Positions 21,265 to 33,216 of a stretch of DNA of 64,000 bases are shown piece by piece. The stretch's first letter is position 1, and every line of letters begins with the position of its first letter. The notes under the pieces were generated by a model. That model worked only from the letters and a program-made list of their open reading frames with translations. It made no database searches and was not told where the DNA came from. Made by a program: the position numbers and the translations under genes. Origin of the DNA: Clytia hemisphaerica (lineage: Eukaryota > Cnidaria > Hydrozoa > Leptothecata > Clytiidae); the NCBI GenBank assembly GCA_902728285.1, contig CACVBU010000053.1, positions 324,808-388,807 on the forward strand. Reading direction: 5' to 3'.

Positions 21265-21633
21265 GTAGGGAGGTCAGTCGGAATTTTAAACTCATTTGCA
21301 AAATGTCAAACCAAGTTTAATAAAAAGCTTCAGAAAAAAAGAGGGGTCACTTATCTCTCAACCTTTAGTAGTCTTTCACACATTCCATTTTGAAGATTTT
21401 AAATACATATTTTAACTTCCTGAAACAGTAGGACGCTCGATTCAGTCAACATGGTACGTTTCGAAAGCCAAACTACTACGGGGGCAAATGCAAAAGATTC
21501 AGGCCGATAGCTATCTCCCGTGCCTAGCGCTTTTGATTCTAGTATCCCGCGGGAAAAGAAGTTCCCGTGCCGTGAACAAGAAGTTTGAAAAGGGGTTTGT
21601 TACTACTGCAGGCGCGAGCTTCGACCTCCCTAC
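21265..21633. mobile_element. TIR element with GTAGGGAGGTC ends
   Basis: GTAGGGAGGTCAGTCG at the left and CGACCTCCCTAC at the right, in inverted orientation, 369 bp apart. The right half is notably GC-richer than its surroundings. Confidence 0.6.
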
Positions 21634-22864
21634 ATATAGTAAATAGAGTTTGTAATATGAAAAAAGGCAATCATTTTTAATTTACTTCTGAAGATTGGAA
21701 GGTCATATTGACAAGGAACAACTTTTCGCCGAGAAGTGGCAGTCAATAATGCTTGTATATCAGAAAAGAAAAACCAATTAAAGTGTGAGCCAACCTCACT
21801 AAATTAAATTAGGTATTAAAATTACGATTGTCATTGATGTGCTATGGTTCAATTTCATTACGTTATGCAATGCGGTTTGAAAAAAGGAGATTTTTTCATT
21901 CGAAAGTTTAGGTCATCGAAGTTTCACCGCACGATTGGGTTGTATAAGAAGGCAAGCTAATGATAGAATACGCGATTTGTCACTAGATTGCCACAGTGTA
22001 GAAACTTCTTCGAGAGTTATAGCATAGTGTCTCCCCCTTTTTATATAGGGGGTACCTAAGAATTTTCAGTAAATTTTAAAAAGCCGGAAAGAGTGTAAAC
22101 CTTTTGAGCAAAATGTGAATTGTGAAAGGGCTCCTGATGAGAGGGGGTCACTGTTGATGCGGGAATTCTACTAATCTTTGTTGCTATCCTTGATTTACTC
22201 TTAAATTTACTCTATAATACTCTACAATAAATATTCAACTTGCAACTATGTTTTCGACGACGGTAGAAATTCAATATCTGTAAAAAGTCGAAGCATTTTT
22301 TTTTGCGTGTTAGTGATCAATGTCGTTATTTTTGTTTTTATTGTTCATGTTCTACATAACTATCACTTTGCAATGCTCTTTGAGACTCGTAACTGCAATA
22401 ATCAATATTGTTAACTGGTTACTTTCTCGAAGCGGTTCTTTTCGCATGACGACGGGCCTGCACTGCACAGAGTTGCCTGACGTTAGGTTAGGTTAGGTTT
22501 TAATTGGCGCGATTAAGTGGCCCTGTACTGTAGTATATGGTAATATGCTTTTGCTTAGGCGGACTGTATAACAGTCCACCAGATTTTAGCTGTTTTTAGA
22601 AGGTAAAAACAGTATGAAGCAATGTTTTTATTTGAGAATAAGGGATTGCAAATCTTTTATTGATGTTTGTTTCTCATTTTTTATTATATCTTTCAACTCC
22701 AAGTGGTTTTTTTGTTATTTGGATTTCAAACATTTTTTTCAAAATAGCAACCTCGTCAAATGGTCCTAGTCTACTTCACTGGACTCAGCGTCATCACAAA
22801 TTATCAAAAAGCAAAGTTCAGCCAGAAGTAGACTCTAGTCTAGGTTTTAATCTGCAAAAGCCGA

Positions 22865-23645
22865 TGTTTCTCATACGGACTTACATTCTGCAGATCTGTG
22901 CAAAGTAGTTTCATGTCACAAATAGCTGAAATCACAAAAGTTCACCAATGTATCAATATGATAAAAGTGACCTTTTGTTTTAGGTTTGTGTAGGTTGCGA
23001 TTCAAACAAAAAATGCAAGATTTTGCATAAAGCGTTTTCGTTTTCATGTAATATTTCTTAAAGGAAACTCTTAATGACATCCGTTGACACTGATTAGCTA
23101 CAACGTCTTTACATACATTTACACGCGTGAAACGAGTTTTCATATTTCCTGTGTTGAAAAGATCTGTCTCCATTGTTTTACATACAAATGTAGTACACGC
23201 CATAGTCCGTATAAAAAACCCTGGTCTAGAAGCCTATTGTTGTAACTTTTTGTTAACTTTTTCCTTTGTTAATAACGATTATAAAAATCGATTTGTTCAG
23301 TTTTTGATCACGTTACCAAATACTCCTTTTGGGATTGGTTCAAAAGTTGATCACATGATCAAAAACTGAGCAAAACAAAATCATTTCTCAACTCAAGTTC
23401 GAGTTCGCAATAATAGAAAGAAACAAAAGACATCCAGACCGGGCTTTCTCATACGGAGTATACACACACTTTGGTAGACGTTGAATCAGTTTAAGCTCTT
23501 GTGATAAGGAATCTAGGAGGAGAGAGTTATAGATTTGTCTAGCAGTAAACAATTCTGGAAGAAATTTATCTTCCAGAGTTATTCATGACCTGATATTGGG
23601 AAATGTGAAGAGAATTACACAGTCCGTGTAAAACACGGACTATGA
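22865..23645. repeat. Cluster of inverted copies of a TACGGACT motif
   Basis: TTTCTCATACGGACTTA (about 22868), ATAGTCCGTATAAAAAACCC (about 23203), GGGCTTTCTCATACGGAGTA (about 23441) and the hairpin AGTCCGTGTAAAACACGGACT (about 23625) are related in both orientations. A small palindrome on TCAGTTTTTGATCA lies at about 23298-23374. Probably nested fragments of short TIR elements; boundaries are uncertain. Confidence 0.4.
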
Positions 23646-23793
23646 CCGTTTAGAAAAAAATGAACAAATATTGTATGTATTGTATAGCCATGTAGAAAAA
23701 AGCTGCCGCATGACAGCAAAAAGTTACAACATGTTAAAAAAGATCAACAGCTACGACTCAAAGTATTTTATCTTTAATTTATTGTTGTTTCAG

Positions 23794-23843
23794 ATCATAA
23801 AATTTAAGGAAATGTCAACATCAACATCAATATTGTAAAAGTC
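23794..23843 (+). promoter_or_regulatory. 5' UTR exon start and 8-codon upstream ORF
   Basis: A TTGTTGTTTCAG acceptor ends at 23793, implying a 5' UTR intron. An upstream ATG at 23812 opens an 8-codon frame that stops at 23836-23838, 5 bp before the main ATG at 23844. This spacing could limit re-initiation and dampen translation of the downstream gene. Confidence 0.45.
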
Positions 23844-24923
23844 ATGGGTATCAATCTTCTCATCAAAAGCCTGACATTTTTTACGACCTGGTCACTATGC
23901 ATGTATTGGTCCTTCACCGCAGGTCCTTCAAATTATGACAAAATGCTTGAAGAACAACAAAACTTTTACGAAGGGACCGATTCAGATTTAGAACACAGAT
24001 GTCAGGTGGCTGATGATCAACCACGCATGCGTATAAAAAGAATCGAAAAAGATGGTAACCGTGGCAATTTCTTACAGTTCGAGTTAATTGAAAAGCTACC
24101 GACGGGACAACGAAACAAAGCACGGTTCAGGGATTCTCTACACTGTGTCCTGATATGTGAGGATTCCGATAAAATAGTTCTAGTGACACATCTCATCTCT
24201 TTAAAAGACCATTTAAGATCATTAAAGTTGAAGGGGACCATACCACGCATGGCCGACGTCTACTTGCGGTGGATGGAACTTTTGAACACTTTACAAAGGA
24301 ATTTAAACCATCCACAAATAAAAACTATTGTTCTGCTCACCGAATCGAGATCAGTAGCCGAATACGTATTGACTTTAGATTTGGATAACAGCCATAAACT
24401 TCTAATACAGAACATCAACAAGGAGCTATCAACACCAGACGCTTTCGACCATGCCACCAAATGCTTTCAAGGTCAAACTGTAGCTATTGTCAATCAAGAT
24501 ATCATATTTGGAGACGGTTGGCAGAATCTAGACTACGAATACCTCAAAACACATCGCCACGCGTACGCTCTAACACGTCACCACTCACTGTTGAATCCCG
24601 AATGCTTAGGGAATCCTTCACTCGGGATTTGTATGAAGGAATACAGTAACGCGCATGATGGATTCATTCTCCACGTTAAAGAACGGATCCACAAGACGCA
24701 ATTCATATCATTAGAAAAACACTTATATAACATCCGTGGAATGGAGAATGTTGTCATTTGGGTGCTACGAAATAAACTGGGTTATAAAGTGAGTAATCCT
24801 TGCTCTTTATTGCACTTACACCACGAACACTGTATCTCTATAAGAAACACTCTTGGTTTCCACAAGAAGTTTGGTAATGAGAGCGTTTGGGCGACTGCAC
24901 CCTTTACTGATACCTTGTATTGA
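23844..24923 (+). CDS. Putative type II membrane GT-A-like glycosyltransferase
   Basis: 359 residues in one exon. Residues about 3-27 form a single hydrophobic segment near the N-terminus, fitting a Golgi/ER signal anchor. The body resembles a poorly characterised family of glycosyltransferase-like proteins: IVNQDIIFG near 213-221 (family pattern N-x-D-I-x-F), YALTRH near 240, NAHDGFI near 267-273, and GYKVSNPC followed by an HLHHEH block near 313-330. In related proteins the second block reads D-x-W-I-F and the third GY-V-NP-H-H. The family resemblance is from memory of such motifs. Donor, acceptor and gene name are unknown. A short upstream ORF precedes the start. Neighbouring sequence is all repeats, so context gives no hint of its job. 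Confidence 0.65.
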   Translation: MGINLLIKSLTFFTTWSLCMYWSFTAGPSNYDKMLEEQQNFYEGTDSDLEHRCQVADDQPRMRIKRIEKDGNRGNFLQFELIEKLPTGQRNKARFRDSLHCVLICEDSDKIVLVTHLISLKDHLRSLKLKGTIPRMADVYLRWMELLNTLQRNLNHPQIKTIVLLTESRSVAEYVLTLDLDNSHKLLIQNINKELSTPDAFDHATKCFQGQTVAIVNQDIIFGDGWQNLDYEYLKTHRHAYALTRHHSLLNPECLGNPSLGICMKEYSNAHDGFILHVKERIHKTQFISLEKHLYNIRGMENVVIWVLRNKLGYKVSNPCSLLHLHHEHCISIRNTLGFHKKFGNESVWATAPFTDTLY

Positions 24924-25713
24924 AAAGGAATTTCTCAAGAGAGACAATGACTGCAGTCTCTGCAGGAAAAATTACTGGAAAATTGAACCAAATCAAATTT
25001 TTAGGAAATTTTTATAATTTTGTAAATACTTTGTATAGCCATTATCTATATAGCCAAATGAAGAAGTGGAAACAATTTTTTGATGATTGTTTAAAAATGT
25101 TCTAAAGTAATTCTAAATATGCTTTGTTTCTACATTTAAGGCAAAAAAACAATACCTCCTAACTTTAAACCTGATTGTTCTTTGCTTGTTCTTAGATTAG
25201 TTTTCAAATTTTTAATCTCGCCCTATAGTTGATGTTCTAAAAATACTCAATATTGCACACTGCACTGCTATATATTCATATAATTTTATGTAATTATTTG
25301 AAAAGTTTTTACTGAAAAAAAATCAGCACCAGGTATAGCCAAGGAACATTCTCTCAAATTCTGTAGATGCAGTGTTCTCGACCCTGAGACTCTCAAGTTC
25401 TAGCTCAATCAACCTTAATTTAGGCCGAGCCTTAAAGTTTGCTCTTAAAAAGTCGAACCAGCGGGCACCGAAAATTTTTTAACCATTGTGCAAAACTCAT
25501 CTCAGACGCTCACACATGACTAACCCAATAAAATGAAAAAAAAGGGAAAAATCAAGATAATCTTCCAAATGTGTGCAAAACTTCCCTAATAAGATCTTCC
25601 AACCGTAGTGCTCTTTGCTTGAAAACGAAAGCGACGGGGTTACCTTTACAAACTCTATTTTCAAAATAACCAATCTGAATGATTAAATACGTGTTCTGCG
25701 TGGAATAATCAGG
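24924..25713. other. 3' flank of the glycosyltransferase-like gene
   Basis: No open frame of note. A/T-rich and probably includes the 3' UTR. No strong AATAAA is seen within 200 bp of the stop; one occurs near 25528. Confidence 0.35.
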
Positions 25714-26592
25714 ATATGGACATGTTTTTTTTTGACTGTACCAAAATGCCGATTTTCAACCAACCCGGTTCAAATCGGCACTAACAGAGACAGCTGAACC
25801 CTTTCTGATCGTTATTCAAAAATAAAAAAATAGATTAGTAGCTCTGTCCGATACTTTTTGTCCGATCTTAATAGCTTTTATGGAACTTAAGATATTGCTT
25901 GTTGAATCCGGAGTATTTCAGGATGAAAAAAATCATAGTCCATTTCGGATTTATAAAGTCGGCTCTATATTTGGCCTTTGTCGTGTCCAATTTATATACG
26001 AAACTTATATCAGGGTGTAGCTAAAGGATTGAATTTTCACATCGACCTCTTTTTTTTGGAAAAAACCGGAGGAAAATGGGATCAAATTGATCATTTTTGA
26101 AATCTAGGTGCTAATTTCAATCGTATATATTTTCCTGACAAGTCTATCTATCGGGGAGGTGATTTGAGATTTTTGTTTAGTTGATAAGAAAGGAACAAAC
26201 TAAAGAAAACAGGAATTGTTAAAATGAGTGAAAAATGATTAAAAAAGTCGTGATGATTGTTTTGATCATAACTCACTCCAGCCTTTAAAAAAATTACTCC
26301 TCAGGCTATTTTATGATTTTAGGCTACCTCAGGCATGCATAGAAACCTCCTCAGGACCGAATAGTGAGTCATGGAGTGAGATATGATACAAAACACTCCA
26401 TGATTAATTAATCCTGAAATACTCCGAATTTAGAAATTTCAAATAGCTCATTTTAAAGCCCTTCCCAAATCTCAATACATATCAAAATTTTGGGAAAATT
26501 CATCATGCCAATGACGAAATAATTAAAATAAAGTGATATTCACGATTTTCGAAAACCTGATTTTGGTACAGTCAAAAAAAACATGTCCATAT
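25714..26592. mobile_element. TIR element with about 44-bp arms
   Basis: ATATGGACATGTTTTTTTTT continuing into GACTGTACCAAAAT at the left is inverted at the right (ATTTTGGTACAGTC then ATGTCCATAT). Inner inverted blocks around CGGAGTATTTCAGGAT (about 25911) and ATCCTGAAATACTCCG (about 26411) extend the palindromic structure. 879 bp, no transposase. Confidence 0.75.
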
Positions 26593-26980
26593 GCTTGGAT
26601 ATTAGCAAAACTTCAGCCAGTTTACAGTTCCGAGACTTTCCGCAAAGATTTTAGACAGTCAATCAGGCATTAAGTAGTTTTAAAAAAAGTGTATCAAATT
26701 TAACAAAAGTACTTACAAATGATCTTTGACTTTTAGAATGATTTTTCCCGAACAAGTTTTGCTTCGTCAATATCTTACATTTTATTCCTTCCGTATGTTT
26801 TGGATGATACCAACAAACCAAGCTTTCCCCTCCGTTCTTTCTTTCGTTTTCATATTTTTTGTAACTTGAACTAAAAGTATAAAAAGGGGATTTCAATAAT
26901 TTACAGATCTCTGCTACAAACAATGAATGTACATAATTTAGACAAGCTTTGTATCTTCGTGTTTTGGGAGTAGAGTAGAG

Positions 26981-26989
26981 TAAAAAACT
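26981..26989. repeat. Left 9-bp target-site duplication of the foldback element
   Basis: TAAAAAACT precedes the element end GGTACATTCGC. The same nonamer follows the other end at 35555-35563. Confidence 0.8.
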
Positions 26990-27084
26990 GGTACATTCGC
27001 TGGAGTTAGGTATTCGGTATTCGGGATTCGGGATTCGCATTCGGGATTCGAAAAAGCTCAATAAAAACTTAACGAAAAAAGATA

Positions 27085-30000
27085 TTAACTTGAAATAAAA
27101 AACAGATGCAAGCACACATACTAAGGAATAAATCCCAATAAAAAAAATTCAGAATATGAGCTCAGTTGTCACGTGACTATGGGAAATTCCCCTATTCGGG
27201 ATTCAAATCATGTCAGGGACCTTTCTTCAAAAGCTCGCCAGTCGTCAGTAAATTGGTTGAATTGACTTCAAATAAAAAACGGATGCAAGTTCACATGTCA
27301 AGGAAGATATTCAAAAAAAAAAAATTCAGAATATGAGCTTAGTTGTCACGTGACTACGGGAAATTCCCCTATTCGGGATTGAAATTCTTTCAGGGACTTT
27401 TTTCAAAAGCTTACCAGCCATCAGGAAATGGTTGGATTGACTTCAAATAAAAAACGGATGCAAGCTCACATGTTAAGGAAAATATTCCAAAAAAAAAATT
27501 CAGAATATGAGCTTAGTTGTCACGTGACTATGGGAAATTCCCCTTTTTGAGAGTTATTTCAGTTTAGGGACCCTTTTTGAAAAGCTCATAAAAACTCAAG
27601 GAAGAAAGGTATCGACTTCAAATAACAAACGGATGCAAGTTCACATGGTAAGGAACAAATTCCAAAAAAAATTATTCAGAATATGAGCTTAGTTGTCACG
27701 TGACTATGGGAAATTCCCCTTTTTGGTAGTTATTTCAGTTAAGGGACCTTTTTTGAAAAGCTTACCAGTCATCAGAAAATATTTGGATTGACTTCAAATA
27801 ACAAACGGATGCAAGTTCACATATCTGGAAAAATATTCCAAAAAAGATTATTTAGAATATGAGCTTAGTTGTCACGTGACTATGGGAAATTCCCCTTTTC
27901 AAGAGTTCAATTATTTTAGGGACATTTCTTAAAAGATGATTTTATTGACTTCAAATAAAAAATGGATGCAAGCACACATACTAAGGAATAAATCCCAATA
28001 AAAAAAATTCAGAATATGAGCTCAGTTGTCACGTGACTATGGGAAATTCCCCTATTCGGGATTCAAATCATGTCAGGGACCTTTCTTCAAAAGCTCGCCA
28101 GTCGTCAGTAAATGGTTGAATTGACTTCAAATAAAAAACGGATGCAAGTTCACATGTCAAGGAAGATATTCCAAAAAAAAAATTCAGAATATGAGCTTAG
28201 TTGTCACGTGACTACGGGAAATTCCCCTATTCGGGATTCAAATTATTTCAGGGACTTTTTTCAAAAGCTTACCAGCCATCAGGAAATGGTTGGATTGACT
28301 TCAAATAAAAAACGGATGCAAGCTCACATGTTAAGGAAAATATTCCAAAAAAAAAATTCAGAATATGAGCTTAGTTGTCACGTGACTACGGGAAATTCCC
28401 CTTTTTGAGAGTTATTTCAGTTTAGGGACCCTTTTTGAAAAGCTCATAAAAACTCAAGGAAGAAAGGTATCGACTTCAAATAACAAACGGATGCAAGTTC
28501 ACATGCTAAGAAACAAATTCCAAAAAAATTATTCAGAATATAAGCTTAGTTGTCACGTGACTATGGGAAATTCCCCTTTTTGGGAGTTATTTCAGTTTAG
28601 GGACCTTTTTTGAAAAGCTTACCAGTCATCAGGAAATGGTTGGATTGACTTCAAATAACAAACGGATGCAAGTTCACATATCTGGGAAAATATTCCAAAA
28701 AAGATTATTCAGAATATGAGCTTAGTTGTCACGTGACTATGGGAAATTCCCCTTTTCAAGAGTTCAATTATTTTAGGGACATTTCTTGAAAATGATTTGA
28801 TTGACTTCAAATAAAAAACGGATGCAAGCACACATACTAAGGAATAAATCCCAATAAAAAAAATTCAGAATATGAGCTCAGTTGTCACGTGACTATGGGA
28901 AATTCCCCTATTCGGAATTTAAATCAGGTCAGGAACCTTTCTTCAAAAGCTCGCCAGTCGTCAGTAAATGGTTGAAATGACTTCAAATAAAAAACGGATG
29001 CAAGTTCACATGCTAAGAAACAAATTCCAAAAAAATTATTCAGAATATAAGCTTAGTTGTCACGTGACTACGGGAAATTCCCCTATTCGGGATTGAAATT
29101 ATTTCAGGGACTTTTTTCAAAAGCTTACCAGCCATCAGGAAATGGTTGGATTGACTTCAAATAAAAAACGGATGCAAGCTCACATGTTAAGGAAAATATT
29201 CCAAAAAAAAATTCAGAATATGAGCTTAGTTGTCACGTGACTATGGGAAATTCCCCTTTTTGAGAGTTATTTCAGTTTAGGGACCCTTTTTGAAAAGCTC
29301 ATAAAAACTCAAGGAAGAAAGGTATCGACTTCAAATAACAAACGGATGCAAGTTCACATGGTAAGGAACAAATTCCAAAAAAAATTATTCAGAATATGAG
29401 CTTAGTTGTCACGTGACTATGGGAAATTCCCCTTTTTGGTAGTTATTTCAGTTAAGGGACCTTTTTTGAAAAGCTTACCAGTCATCAGGAAATATTTGGA
29501 TTGACTTCAAATAACAAACGGATGCAAGTTCACATATCTGGAAAAATATTCCAAAAAAGATTATTTAGAATATGAGCTTAGTTGTCACGTGACTATGGGA
29601 AATTCCCCTTTTCAAGAGTTCAATTATTTTAGGGACATTTCTTAAAAGATGATTTTATTGACTTCAAATAAAAAATGGATGCAAGCACACATACTAAGGA
29701 ATAAATCCCAATAAAAAAAATTCAGAATATGAGCTCAGTTGTCACGTGACTATGGGAAATTCCCCTATTCGGGATTCAAATCATGTCAGGGACCTTTCTT
29801 CAAAAGCTCGCCAGTCGTCAGTAAATGGTTGAATTGACTTCAAATAAAAAACGGATGCAAGTTCACATGTCAAGGAAGATATTCCAAAAAAAAAATTCAG
29901 AATATGAGCTTAGTTGTCACGTGACTACGGGAAATTCCCCTATTCGGGATTCAAATTATTTCAGGGACTTTTTTCAAAAGCTTACCAGCCATCAGGAAAT

Positions 30001-31080
30001 GGTTGGATTGACTTCAAATAAAAAACGGATGCAAGCTCACATGTTAAGGAAAATATTCCAAAAAAAAAATTCAGAATATGAGCTTAGTTGTCACGTGACT
30101 ACGGGAAATTCCCCTTTTTGAGAGTTATTTCAGTTTAGGGACCCTTTTGAAAAGCTCATAAAAACTCAAGGAAGAAAGGTATCGACTTCAAATAACAAAC
30201 GGATGCAAGTTCACATGCTAAGAAACAAATTCCAAAAAAATTATTCAGAATATAAGCTTAGTTGTCACGTGACTATGGGAAATTCCCCTTTTTGGGAGTT
30301 ATTTCAGTTTAGGGACCTTTTTTGAAAAGCTTACCAGTCATCAGGAAATGGTTGGATTGACTTCAAATAACAAACGGATGCAAGTTCACATATCTGGGAA
30401 AATATTCCAAAAAAGATTATTCAGAATATGAGCTTAGTTGTCACGTGACTATGGGAAATTCCCCTTTTCAAGAGTTCAATTATTTTAGGGACATTTCTTG
30501 AAAATGATTTGATTGACTTCAAATAAAAAACGGATGCAAGCACACATACTAAGGAATAAATCCCAATAAAAAAAATTCAGAATATGAGCTCAGTTGTCAC
30601 GTGACTATGGGAAATTCCCCTATTCGGAATTTAAATCAGGTCAGGAACCTTTCTTCAAAAGCTCGCCAGTCGTCAGTAAATGGTTGAAATGACTTCAAAT
30701 AAAAAACGGATGCAAGTTCACATGCTAAGAAACAAATTCCAAAAAAATTATTCAGAATATAAGCTTAGTTGTCACGTGACTATGGGAAATTCCCTTTTTT
30801 TGGAGTTATTTCAGTTTAGGGACCCTTTTTGAAAAGCTCATAAAAACTCAAGGAAGAAAGGTATCGACTTCAAATAACAAACGGATGCAAGTTCACATAT
30901 CTGGGAAAATATTCCAAAAAAGGAAATTCAGAATATGAGCTTAGTTGCCTCGTGACTATGGGAAATTCCCCTTTTTGGGAGTTATCTCATTTTAGGGACT
31001 TTTTTGAAAAGGAAGAAAGGTATTACTTCAAATAACAAACTGATGCTATTTCACATATCTGGGAAAAGATTCCAAAAATA
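27085..31080 (+). repeat. Left arm satellite array with five-monomer higher-order repeat
   Basis: Twenty-three monomers, anchored on CACGTG at 27170, 27347, 27521, 27697, 27873, 28030, 28205, 28379, 28554, 28730, 28886, 29061, 29234, 29410, 29586, 29743, 29918, 30092, 30266, 30442, 30598 and 30773. A degenerate CCTCGTG lies near 30949. Spacing is 173-177 bp except every fifth step, which is 156-157 bp. This gives a higher-order unit of about 857 bp repeated more than four times; two such units (about 1713 bp) are almost identical between 27950-29660 and 29665-31000. Each monomer has GTCACGTGAC, three bases, GGGAAATTCCC, then a variable segment and a conserved GACTTCAAATAA block. Confidence 0.95.
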
Positions 31081-31173
31081 ATATTCAGTTCTATCTATTA
31101 CTAGAAATAACTGACGCTTAAAAGCATTCTCTTAGATTAATACTTATCAGATTTGTGAAACGAGAAATAACTT

Positions 31174-31340
31174 TATTCTTGATATGCGTAAGTCATTTTT
31201 CTAGCGGAAACACCCTAAAAAAGCCGGGATTTGACTTCTCTCTGTTACCAAAAATAGAAACACAGAGGTCAAAAACCGGCTTTTTTGGGTGTTTCCGTTA
31301 AAAAATATGACGTCATCTTGACTTACGCATATCAAGAATA
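31174..31340. mobile_element. Palindromic MITE in the foldback spacer
   Basis: TATTCTTGATATGCGTAAGT at the left is inverted at the right (ACTTACGCATATCAAGAATA). Inner arms share CGGAAACACCC and AAAAGCCGG. 167 bp; contains one TGACGTCA. Confidence 0.8.
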
Positions 31341-31435
31341 GAAACATTAATGATTTTTCAAGGTAAAAAAAAGCAATCCTTAGCATAAAACTACTGTATG
31401 TTTTTATTTTGTTTTTATTTTCCATTTGTTTATTC

Positions 31436-31689
31436 TTAACCTAAAAAGGCCAAAAAGTTCATCATTTTTTTTTTGGAACTTTACTTTTTCAAAGGCAATT
31501 TCTCGACCAGGACAAACGATTCAGGTATCAACTTTGGTATCGTTGGAAAGCTCTGTCTCTCAGCTACAAAAAATAGCAGATTTTTTTCTCTGAATTTTAA
31601 GTGGTCAGGAGTTATGACCAAAAGACTGTGTATCGGTAAAATGGCCTTTTCAAAACGTATATATACCTATTCTGGCTTCTAAGGGTTAA
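31436..31689. mobile_element. piggyBac-type MITE, copy 1
   Basis: TTAACC at the left, GGGTTAA at the right. The interior matches 59040-59314 closely (for example AGGTATCAACTTTGGTATCG and AAAGACTGTGTATCGGTAAA). TTAA at both ends is the expected piggyBac target duplication. Confidence 0.8.
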
Positions 31690-31881
31690 GGGAAAAGTTT
31701 TCAAGGTTTTCAATAATTTAAATCATCGTTTATACTGGATTTTCAAAGAATTCTGTTTGATAGAAATCCAAAAAAGTGAAACAACCGAACAAATGAAGTA
31801 TGTTTATGAATTATGTATATTTATCACCTATTCATAAAAGGTGTATTCAGAACACAAGGCATGAAGTATTAAAGACACAGC

Positions 31882-32310
31882 ATGAAGATATAAACGACTG
31901 GAAGTCCATCTCCTTTGTTTCTTTTAAGCGAACTTGTACATTTTAATTATGGTTAGAAAAAAATAGTGCGTTGAAGTTCAAAGTTGGTCCAATAACACTA
32001 TCAAAGATTGAAACCAATACTTTCTAAAACTATTCGATACTTCCAGCTTAAACTTTTAAGATATTTGACGGAAGTTTGATAAACTGACGGGACAATTTTG
32101 TCTCTAGTTTATATATGTTGATATATAAGCCAGTTGAAAAGAGTTAAACAAGAGAGAATTTCGACAAAGTTTTTTCGTCGTTAACAAATTACTCCAATGA
32201 GGTAACTTCAAATCAAATTCTATTGTCTTTGTTTACGATTTAAACGTAGCGGTAACGAAGCTCTCAAAGAAAAAGGAAATATAGACTTCCAGTCGTTTAT
32301 ATTTTCATGA
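31882..32310. mobile_element. TIR element in the foldback spacer
   Basis: ATAAACGACTGGAAGTC at the left (31889 on) and GACTTCCAGTCGTTTAT at the right are exact inverses, with looser pairing outward to TGAAGATA / TTTTCATGA. 429 bp, no coding capacity. Confidence 0.75.
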
Positions 32311-32326
32311 AGACAGTTAAAATCGC

Positions 32327-32630
32327 TTACTCTTAGGTGCCAAATAAACGTTGCCAAATAAACGTTGGAAAATTTTCAAGATTTTGATAAACGGGGAGGA
32401 CCTTATTGCCGGGGGGTTGGAAATTGTACTTCTGAAAACCCAAAATAAGGTAAATATAGGCTAAAATCAGGCTATTTAGAGCAAAATAAGGGTCCTTCTG
32501 TTTGACAGCTGAAAATATTCTTAAAAATTAATAAGCAGGGGAGGGGGGTCCTAATAAGGTCCGGGGGGTTGGAAAATTTTTGAAAAATGAACAAGCGGGG
32601 GGGGGGCGTTTATTTGGCACCTAAGAGTAA
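32327..32630. mobile_element. MITE with 24-bp TIR
   Basis: TTACTCTTAGGTGCCAAATA then AACG at the left, exactly inverted at the right end. The interior has G-runs with GGGGGGTTGGAAA repeats. No coding capacity. Confidence 0.8.
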
Positions 32631-33216
32631 TAAAACAGTTTTTTATAAGTAAATCACCTAGCATAGCTTTGAAATCTATTTTTCATTCAAAAAAAGACTC
32701 TTCATAAATTTGCAAGATCCTAAATATTCTTCCGAGTTACTGAATCTTATTATTTTAAGATTCCGAATTGGGAAAGATCTAAGCTCCGTTGAAAATATTT
32801 CCCGTGCTTTTCTTTTCTAAAATACACGTTTTTTATAAGAACATATTTCATAAGAACATCAGCGATTTGATAAAAAATTAAGAACATCTTAATAACGTGC
32901 CTAAGACTAAAAAAAGTTTTCTGCAGGGGAGGATTTTTCAAGGCTTATTAAAAGCACACAACGTTAATTCAACATTTAATTTAACGTCCGTCAGAAAACG
33001 TTCTGATGTTGAGACAACATTGTTTGGACGTTATAACAACGTTCAGTACCTGTTGGGTTTATTACGGTTCCCTCGAGAACATTAAAAAAATAGGAACATT
33101 AACAAAAACATCTAAGGCTGAAAATGGTTGAAAAAATAAGAACATTCAGCCTCAATCAAAATTTAGGTGTTCTAATAAAAGAAACATGAATGTCATTCAA
33201 AAAAAATAAGAAAACG

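Larger units (their letters stand above)
17757..23793. other. Six-kilobase gene-free, repeat-rich stretch
   Basis: No supported coding exon in either strand; open frames are short and unstructured. It holds the elements listed at 18352, 21265 and 22865, and the dispersed repeat at 19196-19345 (match to 1488-1640). It also holds GGCATTTATTCCA / GGCGTTTATTTGA blocks at 19775-19880 that resemble those in the arms at 48630-48760. A triplicated TTTCGTGGA lies near 19893-19930. The end of the stretch probably includes the 5' UTR intron of the next gene. Confidence 0.5.

Noticed and set aside
22483-22500. TTAGGTTAGGTTAGG telomere-like repeat
   Set aside because: Only about three units, too short to be an interstitial telomere.
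26663-27115. 150-codon minus-strand frame at the left end of the foldback element
   Set aside because: It runs across the element boundary into the GGGATTCG repeats and shows no domain.
28112-28408. 98-codon open frame, repeated identically at 29825-30121
   Set aside because: It is a read-through of two satellite monomers; its two halves are the same peptide and its duplicate follows the higher-order repeat. No start context or homology.
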